Positions 58,693 to 64,000 of a stretch of DNA of 64,000 bases are shown in pieces. Every line of letters starts with the position of its first letter. The stretch's first letter is position 1. The stretch spans positions 2,668,855 to 2,732,854 of the forward strand of contig NZ_CP132480.1 of assembly GCF_030770395.1 (NCBI RefSeq), given 5' to 3'. Origin of the DNA: Telluria beijingensis. GTDB lineage: Bacteria; Pseudomonadota; Gammaproteobacteria; Burkholderiales; Burkholderiaceae_D. A program made the position numbers and the translations under genes. Under the pieces are notes generated by a model. The model was not told the DNA's origin. It made no database searches and was given only the letters and a program-made list of their open reading frames with translations.

Positions 58693-59496
58693 ATGAACAA
58701 CACTCAGTTTGGTGGTCTCACCCAGAAAGCCAAGAACCAGGTTCCTGCCACGAGTGAGGCAATGAAGTCCGCGTCGAAACCGGTCGTGAGCTATAGCGGC
58801 ACCCAGCAGAACGAATTGCTGGCCGCGCTGCCGCGCACCGACCTGGAAGACATGTTCGACCACCTCGAACTGGTGCCAATGCCGTTCGGTAAAGAGTTGT
58901 TCGAGTATGGCAGCAAACTGGAATACGTGTATTTTCCGACGACCGCAATCGTGTCGCTGCTGTACGTGATGGAAGATGGCGCCACCACCGAGATCGCGGT
59001 GGTCGGCCACGAAGGCGCGGTCGGCGTGTCGCTGTTCATGGGCGAGCGCGCCACCTGCAGCGCTGTGGTCCAGAGCGCCGGCTACGGCTACCGCCTCAAG
59101 ACCCAGTACCTGCGCGACGCCTTCAACCGCGGCGGCGCCCTTCCCCAGCTCCTGATGCGCTACACCAATGCACTGTTCGCCCAGATGGCCCAGAACGCCG
59201 TCGGCGGCCGCCACAGCTCGATCGAACAGAAGCTGTGCCGCTGGCTGCTCGACCGCCTGGACCGTTCGGCCAGCAACGAGCTGAAAGTGACGCAGGAACT
59301 GATCTCGATCATGCTGGGCGTGCGCCGTGAGAGCATCACCGCCGCCGCCGGCAAGCTGCAGGACGAAGGCCTGATCCAGTACCGCCGCGGCAATATCACG
59401 GTGCTGGACCGCGCCGGCCTGGAAGAATATGCCGGCGAGTGCTACAAGGTCGCCAAGTCGGAATACGACCGCCTGCTCATGGATGTGGCGCGTTGA
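58693..59496 (+). CDS. Crp/Fnr-family transcriptional regulator
   Basis: The 267-residue protein starts after AGAGGA and has an unusual 35-residue N-terminal extension. A cyclic-nucleotide-binding fold follows (about 40-165, containing LEYVYFPTTAIVSLLYVMEDG and EIAVVGHEGAVGVSLFMGE). The residues expected to bind cAMP are not evident. A Crp-type helix-turn-helix is at about 200-245 (LKVTQELISIMLGVRRESITAAAGKL). No Fnr cysteine cluster is present. Its 3' end overlaps the CHASE3 kinase gene by 20 bases, tail to tail. The 289-base upstream gap holds no recognised gene. Confidence 0.9.
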   Translation: MNNTQFGGLTQKAKNQVPATSEAMKSASKPVVSYSGTQQNELLAALPRTDLEDMFDHLELVPMPFGKELFEYGSKLEYVYFPTTAIVSLLYVMEDGATTEIAVVGHEGAVGVSLFMGERATCSAVVQSAGYGYRLKTQYLRDAFNRGGALPQLLMRYTNALFAQMAQNAVGGRHSSIEQKLCRWLLDRLDRSASNELKVTQELISIMLGVRRESITAAAGKLQDEGLIQYRRGNITVLDRAGLEEYAGECYKVAKSEYDRLLMDVAR

Positions 59497-60994
59497 GATG
59501 ACGCCGCGCCTCGGTCCCTCCCGCGAGTGGACCGGGCGCTTCCAGCAGCACCGCGCCGGGATCGGCGCACCCGACCAGCGGCGCCTTCGGCGCCGTTTCT
59601 TCGTTACCGCCCGGTGCGGTGGCCGGAATCTGGGCCCGCACGCAGGTACCAATCCCATTCACGCCCCGCTCCACCACCAGTGTCCCGCCCAGCAGCAAGG
59701 CGCGCTCGCGCATGCCCAGCAAGCCGTGCGATTTCGACCTGGCCATGGCGTCGTCCGGGATGCCGATGCCGTCGTCGGTGATTTCCAGGCCCCAGCCGTC
59801 GGGCTCGCGCGTCAGGTTGACGATGACATTGCGCGCCTTGGCATACTTGGCGATATTGTTCAGCGCTTCCTGCGTGATACGGAACAGCGCGATCGCCTGC
59901 ATCGGGCCGGCGGCATCGGATTCGGCATCGATCAGCGCATCGCAGTCGAGGCCGGTCACCCGGGCATAGTCGGCGCAATAGCTCTGCAAGGCGGCCGACA
60001 AGCCCATATTGTCAAGCAGGCTCGGACGCAGGTTTTCGATGATGCGGCGCTTCAGCTGCACGGTATCGACCAGGGTGCGCCGCGCGCGGCCCAGCCTGGC
60101 TGCCAGCTCGGGGTGCGAAGCGCGCAGGTGTTCGCTGACCGTGGTCAAGTCCATGCCGATTGCCGTCAGGTTAGCGCCCATCTCGTCGTGAAGCTCGCGC
60201 GCCAGGCGCGATTTTTCTTCTTCCTGCACCCGGATCAGGTGGCGCGACAGCACCGACAGCTGGGCGGTGCGCTCGGCCACGATTTCTTCCAGCCCATCGT
60301 TGGTAAGCTGCAAGGCGCGTTCGGCCAGCAGGCGCGAACGGAAGGCGCGCTTGATCAATTTATAAAACAACAGCAACACGATGATGGCGGCGGCATTGAT
60401 GCCGACGCCGAACAGCGCCGCATGGCGGTATTGTTGATAGAACGCAGCGGTACGGGTGGTCAGCAATTCGTTCTGCTCGCGCGTCATGATCACGACCTGC
60501 AGGCGGATCTCGTCCATCTGCGCGCGGTCGTCGGGCGAAGCGGCGATCGCCACGATATCCTGCAAGCCGCCCTGGCGGTAGACTTCGAGCGACTGGTGCA
60601 ACAGGCCGAGTTTCTTTTCGACCAAGGCGCGCAGTTGCTGCAGGTTCGTGGTCTGGGACGGACTGTCATCCAGCAACGCCCCGAGCGCCTGCAATTGCTT
60701 GTCGATCTGCTGCGGGGCGCCACGCAAGGGGCCCAGGTAGACTTCATCGCCCGACAGGAAATAGCCGCGCAGGCTACTCTCGGCATCGGTGACCAGCAGG
60801 TTCAGGTATTGCAGCTCGTCCGAGACTTGCGCCGTCTGCGCCTGCAGGGTATTTGCCGCGCGCAAGTCGTCGAGATTGCGCACCAGGAACACGCCATTGA
60901 CGACCAGCAGCACTACGCAGATCAGGCACAGCAGGGTCTTGTGGAGGGGGAGACTGCGGATCGATCGGTCATCCGCAGCGGTAGAAAAGTACAT
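59477..60994 (-). CDS. CHASE3-domain NarX-type histidine kinase
   Basis: The 505-residue kinase has an N-terminal membrane helix (about 20-38), a CHASE3 extracytoplasmic domain (about 40-190, with DAESSLRGYFLSGDEVYLGP), a second helix (about 193-213) and a coiled coil. HisKA_3 carries His269 in KSRLARELHDEMGANL, and HATPase includes ITQEALNNIAKYAKA and GHGLLGMRERA-like motif HGLLGMRERA. The C-terminal tail of about 40 residues is low complexity. It probably phosphorylates the NarL-type regulator encoded upstream. Ligand unknown. Confidence 0.92.
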   Translation of the reverse strand: MYFSTAADDRSIRSLPLHKTLLCLICVVLLVVNGVFLVRNLDDLRAANTLQAQTAQVSDELQYLNLLVTDAESSLRGYFLSGDEVYLGPLRGAPQQIDKQLQALGALLDDSPSQTTNLQQLRALVEKKLGLLHQSLEVYRQGGLQDIVAIAASPDDRAQMDEIRLQVVIMTREQNELLTTRTAAFYQQYRHAALFGVGINAAAIIVLLLFYKLIKRAFRSRLLAERALQLTNDGLEEIVAERTAQLSVLSRHLIRVQEEEKSRLARELHDEMGANLTAIGMDLTTVSEHLRASHPELAARLGRARRTLVDTVQLKRRIIENLRPSLLDNMGLSAALQSYCADYARVTGLDCDALIDAESDAAGPMQAIALFRITQEALNNIAKYAKARNVIVNLTREPDGWGLEITDDGIGIPDDAMARSKSHGLLGMRERALLLGGTLVVERGVNGIGTCVRAQIPATAPGGNEETAPKAPLVGCADPGAVLLEAPGPLAGGTEARRHLNAPHP

Positions 60995-61128
60995 CCAGGC
61001 TTCCTTTCGCGCAAGGAATGTGGCCCTTCATTATAGGCGTATGGACGCCATGTTGCACTGCGAAATTCTTGGACGTAACTAATTGTTGCATTTTGAGGTG
61101 AGTAGCAACAACACTGATTGCAGATATG

Positions 61129-61152
61129 AAAACGCGCACATGCGGGCGCGTT
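61129..61152 (-). terminator. Terminator between the NarL-type regulator and its kinase
   Basis: On the minus strand a 7-base stem (AACGCGC with GCGCGTT, 8-base loop) is followed by TTTTC. It lies 34 bases after the regulator stop, inside the 192-base gap before the kinase gene. The kinase may thus have its own promoter or be partly attenuated. Confidence 0.6.
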
Positions 61153-61186
61153 GTCGGAATGATCTGGCCAAAAAATCAGCGCATGC

Positions 61187-61819
61187 TTAATCGAGCAGAT
61201 TGTTCTTCATGGCGTAATAGGTCAGATCGGAATTCGACTGCAAGCCCATTTTTTCCATGATGCGGGTGCGGTAGGTGGACACGGTCTTGATCGACAGCGA
61301 CAGCGCATTGCCGATATCCGACACGGTCGCGCCCTTGGCCAGGCGCAGGAAAACCTGGAATTCGCGGTCGGACAACTCGGTGTGCAGCGCCGTGTTGGGA
61401 TCGCGGTCGAAGCTCTGGGCCAGCAACTCGCCAACAGTCGACGACACATAACGGCGCCCCTGGTAGACGGTGCGCACGGCGGTCTTGAGCTCGTCCGCCT
61501 CGCATTCCTTGTTCAGGTAGCCGTTGGCGCCCATCTTGAACAGGTTGAGCGCGTACTGCTGCGCCGGGTAGCCGGACAGGATCAGCACCGGCAGATTGGG
61601 CTGGCCCTGGCGGATGGTGCGCAGGATGTCGATGCCGCTCTGGTCGGGCATGGCGATATCGAGCAGCAACACGTCGCAAATCTCGCGGCGCGCGATATCG
61701 AGGGCCTCGCGGCCGGTGGCGCCTTCGGCGACGACTTCGAAATCGCCCGACGACGAGAAAATCTGCTTGAATCCTGCTCTAACTATCTGGTGATCGTCAC
61801 AAATGGCAACGCGTATCAT
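61187..61819 (-). CDS. NarL/FixJ-family response regulator
   Basis: The 210-residue regulator has a receiver (1-120) with Asp8, Asp9, acceptor Asp54 in VLLLDIAMPDQSG and Lys104. The C-terminal LuxR-type helix-turn-helix (about 146-205) contains LSDREFQVFLRLAKGATVSDIGNAL and the recognition helix KTVSTYRTRIMEKMG. It is UvrY/GacA-like in organisation. It should be the cognate partner of the CHASE3 kinase downstream, although a terminator separates the two genes. Confidence 0.93.
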   Translation of the reverse strand: MIRVAICDDHQIVRAGFKQIFSSSGDFEVVAEGATGREALDIARREICDVLLLDIAMPDQSGIDILRTIRQGQPNLPVLILSGYPAQQYALNLFKMGANGYLNKECEADELKTAVRTVYQGRRYVSSTVGELLAQSFDRDPNTALHTELSDREFQVFLRLAKGATVSDIGNALSLSIKTVSTYRTRIMEKMGLQSNSDLTYYAMKNNLLD

Positions 61820-61909
61820 TGTCTTCCCTTAAATTTTCCTTGCGCAGGAAAGTGCCGGGTCTGAGTTGCCCGGTTTACATGCGTTAGATTCGGCATATGC
61901 GCGAGTGAC

Positions 61910-61937
61910 ATTTTAACACTCCGGGGCCCGCATTCAA
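61910..61937 (-). promoter_or_regulatory. Promoter of the NarL-type regulator
   Basis: TTGAAT (61932-61937) and TAAAAT (61910-61915) on the minus strand are separated by 16 bases, about 90 bases before the ATG at 61819. They lie in the 269-base gap before the merR gene, where nothing else was recognised. Confidence 0.55.
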
Positions 61938-62088
61938 CAGGGTACACGAATGCATGAGTCATCGATGCCGTCGACTGAACCGGAGACGACCCGCCAAGGG
62001 ATGGGAGCGAGGTTCGGTGCATGGCACTAGTTCTGGACGGACCCAACGGCGAAGGACAGTCAGCGGTGGCACGACCCCGGCGCAGGCA

Positions 62089-62493
62089 CTAGGCCGGCCG
62101 CGACCCGTTCTTGAGCAGGTCGAGGATGTCGAGCAGATCGGCGCGCAATTTATCGCCGTCGATCGCGGGTGGGCTATCGGGCAGGTCTGGCTCGCCATGC
62201 TCGAGCGCCGCGCTGGCGCGGCTGTCGAGGCGGTTGCGTGCGCCGCTGATCGTGAAGCCCTGCTCGTACAGCAGCTCACGGATGCGCCGGATCAGCAGCA
62301 CTTCGTGGTGCTGGTAGTATCGGCGGTTTCCACGACGTTTGACCGGTTTAAGCTGCGTAAATTCCTGCTCCCAGTAACGCAGGACGTGCGGTTTGACCCC
62401 GCACAATTCACTGACTTCGCCGATCGTGAAATAACGCTTGGCCGGAATCGGCGGCAGCACGTTCGGTTCGATCTTGTTCAGTCGGTCATTCAT
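62089..62493 (-). CDS. MerR-family transcriptional regulator
   Basis: The 134-residue protein has the N-terminal MerR helix-turn-helix (about 20-88): YFTIGEVSELCGVKPHVLRYWEQEF, then RRYYQHHEVLLIRRIRELLYEQGFTI. A short coiled C-terminal segment follows without metal-binding cysteines. It is the conserved MerR-like gene that follows ihfA in beta- and gammaproteobacteria. Its targets are unknown. It starts 16 bases after the ihfA stop. Confidence 0.93.
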   Translation of the reverse strand: MNDRLNKIEPNVLPPIPAKRYFTIGEVSELCGVKPHVLRYWEQEFTQLKPVKRRGNRRYYQHHEVLLIRRIRELLYEQGFTISGARNRLDSRASAALEHGEPDLPDSPPAIDGDKLRADLLDILDLLKNGSRPA

Positions 62494-62509
62494 CGTCTAT
62501 CGGGTGTCC

Positions 62510-62917
62510 TCAGGCTGCACGCGCCAGGGAACCCGTGGGCGAACCGCCGGGCAGGGTCTCTTCGACCATTCCCTTGAGTTTCTGGCTGGCGTGGAAGGTC
62601 ACGACGCGGCGCGCCGTGATGGGGATTTCTTCCCCCGTTTTCGGATTGCGGCCCGGCCGTTGCGGCTTGTCGCGCAACTGGAAGTTGCCGAAGCCGGACA
62701 GCTTGACCGCCTCGCCGCGTTCGAGCGCATTGCGGATTTCGTCGAAAAAGGTTTCGACCATGTCCTTGGCTTCGCGCTTGTTCAGGCCGACCTGCTCGAA
62801 CAGCAGCTCGGCCAGCTCGGCCTTGGTCAAGGTCGGCAATGACTGTTCAGCTTCCTTGCGTACCCGCGCCACCTGCATGGCGCGATCCAGGTCGGCGGCC
62901 AGCGCCTCCTGGAACAC
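62510..62917 (-). CDS. ihfA: Integration host factor subunit alpha
   Basis: IHF-alpha binds and bends DNA as a heterodimer with IHF-beta. The HU/IHF core is clear: [38 protein letters not shown] and the DNA-intercalating arm [14 protein letters not shown]. The start is uncertain. The GTG at 62917 gives 135 residues and an ATG at 62878 gives 122; both are longer at the N-terminus than E. coli IhfA. The frame stays open upstream to an ATT at 62944 that follows AAGGCAGGG. The downstream merR gene is 16 bases away. Confidence 0.92.
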   Translation of the reverse strand: MFQEALAADLDRAMQVARVRKEAEQSLPTLTKAELAELLFEQVGLNKREAKDMVETFFDEIRNALERGEAVKLSGFGNFQLRDKPQRPGRNPKTGEEIPITARRVVTFHASQKLKGMVEETLPGGSPTGSLARAA

Positions 62918-62980
62918 GGCGGAATCAACGTCGTTGTGGTTAATTTTGAAGCCCTGCCTTCAATGTTTCAGAAAATGGAC

Positions 62981-63006
62981 GGCGAACAAGTTTACACTTG
63001 TTCGCC
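62981..63006 (-). terminator. Hairpin between pheT and ihfA
   Basis: A perfect 10-base stem (62981-62990 with 62997-63006) and 6-base loop lie seven bases after the pheT stop. They are followed on the minus strand by GTCCATTTTC, so termination may be partial, allowing pheT-ihfA read-through. Confidence 0.5.
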
Positions 63007-63012
63007 CGGTCA

Positions 63013-64000
63013 TCATGCGCGCAGGCGCGCGCCCAGTTTTGTCGATGCCGATTCGGCGACCGCTGCCATGATGGCATCGACCGCATCGTCCTGCAGCGTC
63101 GATTGAGTATCTTGCAAGCTAAAGCGGAAAGCAAGACTTTTTTCATCCGTCTCCAGGCCCTTGCCGCGATATTCATCAAACAAAACAACGGCTTGCACGA
63201 TCTTGCCTGCCGGATTTGCGGCTATTTCGGCCTGGAAGGCATCGAGTACCGACTGGGCTGGAACGTCCTGTTTCACCACCAGCGCCAGGTCGCGCGTGGC
63301 GCCCGGGAACTTCGAAATCTCGGCGTAGCGCGGCATGACGCGCTGGCGCAAGGCCTCGGCATCGACCTCGAACAATACCGGTGCTTGCGGCAGATCATAC
63401 TTTTGCAGCCAGCGCGGGTGCAGTTCGCCGACCAGGCCGATCTGCTTGCCGTCCAGCTCGACGGTAGCGCAGCGTCCCGGGTGCAGCGCCGGGTGTTCGG
63501 CTTTCGTAAAACGCAGCTGGCGCGGGGCGAACAGCGCTTCCAGGTCGGCCTTGACGTCGAAGAAGTCCACTGCGCGGGTCGGCTGGCCCCATTGCTCATC
63601 CAGCGCCGGGCCATAGGCGATCGCGGCCACGCGCTTCGGTTGCTCGTAGCCGGCCACGGCCAGCGGGCCATCCTGCACTGCGGCGTTGCGCATGAACACG
63701 GCGCCCACTTCGAAGACGCGCACGCGGCCCGCCTTGCGGTTCAGGTTATAGCGCACATTGGCGACCAGGCTGCCGATCAGCGAGGAACGCATGACGCTCA
63801 ACTGGCTGGCGATCGGGTTCTGCAGGCGGATCGGTTCGGCGTTGCCGGCGAAATCCTGTTCCCAGGCGCTTTCGACGAAGCTCATATTGACCACTTCCTG
63901 GTAACCCAGGTCCGCCAGCTGGTGGCGGATCGCGAACAGCGAGCGGGTATCTTCCGGTTCGATCAGCATGGCGCTCGGGGCCACCGGCGGGTTGGCCGGG
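63013..64000 (-). CDS. pheT: Phenylalanine-tRNA ligase beta subunit, C-terminal part (truncated by window edge)
   Basis: The frame reaches the window end without a start in the expected place, so only about the last 329 residues are present. They show the B5/B8 core region (IRHQLADLGYQEVVNMSFV, NPIASQLSVMRSSLIGSLV, VRVFEVGAVF) and the C-terminal anticodon-binding FDX-ACB domain (KFPGATRDLALVVKQDVPAQSV, VVLFDEYRGKG, LAFRFSLQD). PheT forms the alpha2beta2 synthetase with PheS. The pheT-ihfA-merR order is conserved in related bacteria. Confidence 0.95.
   Translation of the reverse strand, partial: PANPPVAPSAMLIEPEDTRSLFAIRHQLADLGYQEVVNMSFVESAWEQDFAGNAEPIRLQNPIASQLSVMRSSLIGSLVANVRYNLNRKAGRVRVFEVGAVFMRNAAVQDGPLAVAGYEQPKRVAAIAYGPALDEQWGQPTRAVDFFDVKADLEALFAPRQLRFTKAEHPALHPGRCATVELDGKQIGLVGELHPRWLQKYDLPQAPVLFEVDAEALRQRVMPRYAEISKFPGATRDLALVVKQDVPAQSVLDAFQAEIAANPAGKIVQAVVLFDEYRGKGLETDEKSLAFRFSLQDTQSTLQDDAVDAIMAAVAESASTKLGARLRA

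Noticed and set aside
61820-62088. Possible tRNA gene between merR and the NarL-type regulator
   Set aside because: Related genomes may carry a tRNA near merR, but no cloverleaf with a T-loop GGTTCGA and CCA end is seen here on either strand.

Overview
The window is 64 kb of GC-rich chromosome, almost fully coding. It most likely comes from a betaproteobacterium of the Burkholderiales, probably the Oxalobacteraceae (Massilia/Duganella-like). This is inferred from gene orders typical of that group (smc-zipA-ligA, pheT-ihfA-merR, gcvTHP behind a glycine riboswitch), the high G+C at third codon positions, and the many envelope and signalling genes. No rRNA, tRNA, CRISPR array, prophage or complete insertion sequence was recognised.

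Layout. 1-1717: a partial GAF-domain signalling gene and three small membrane proteins. 1833-5243: an amino-acid ABC importer operon ending in a YjbQ-family gene. 5433-7556: exonuclease III, a secreted LprI/MliC-type protein and a LysE-type exporter. 7561-12580: a secreted GH31 transglucosylase/glucosidase and two tandemly duplicated Asp-box lipoproteins. 12722-16608: a secreted amidohydrolase, a POT peptide transporter and a class I aminotransferase. 16632-19787: a compact operon of a conserved small protein, a double-domain KaiC-like ATPase and a soluble hybrid histidine kinase. 20067-23932: a DUF885 peptidase-like protein, an outer-membrane barrel, def and galU. 23953-33653: ligA, zipA, smc and a DUF1631 protein. 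33765-39535: an orphan ClpP-like protease, an inverted pair of palindromic elements, and gcvTHP under a strong promoter and tandem glycine riboswitch. 39549-46381: a chemoreceptor-like protein lacking the signalling tip, a large one-component-style sensor kinase, two duplicated outer-membrane proteins and a DUF3108 protein. 46395-58403: prfC, the type IV pilus minor-pilin operon (pilE-fimT-pilV-pilW-pilX-pilY1) and a TctDE/QseBC-like two-component pair upstream of it. 58693-61819: a Crp/Fnr regulator and a CHASE3 kinase/NarL regulator pair. 62089-64000: a MerR regulator, ihfA and the 3' part of pheT.

How it fits together. Housekeeping blocks (replication, chromosome structure, division, translation, glycine catabolism) alternate with environmental-response genes: nutrient import, secreted hydrolases, pilus assembly and several phosphorelay proteins. 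The strongest candidate for a little-described system is the KaiC-like operon at 16.6-19.8 kb. It has no KaiA or KaiB, has substitutions at the canonical KaiC phosphosites, and is translationally coupled to its own soluble hybrid kinase. Other notable points are a chemoreceptor with a precise-looking loss of the CheA/CheW-binding hairpin, and a LigA that appears to carry a duplicated helix-hairpin-helix module.
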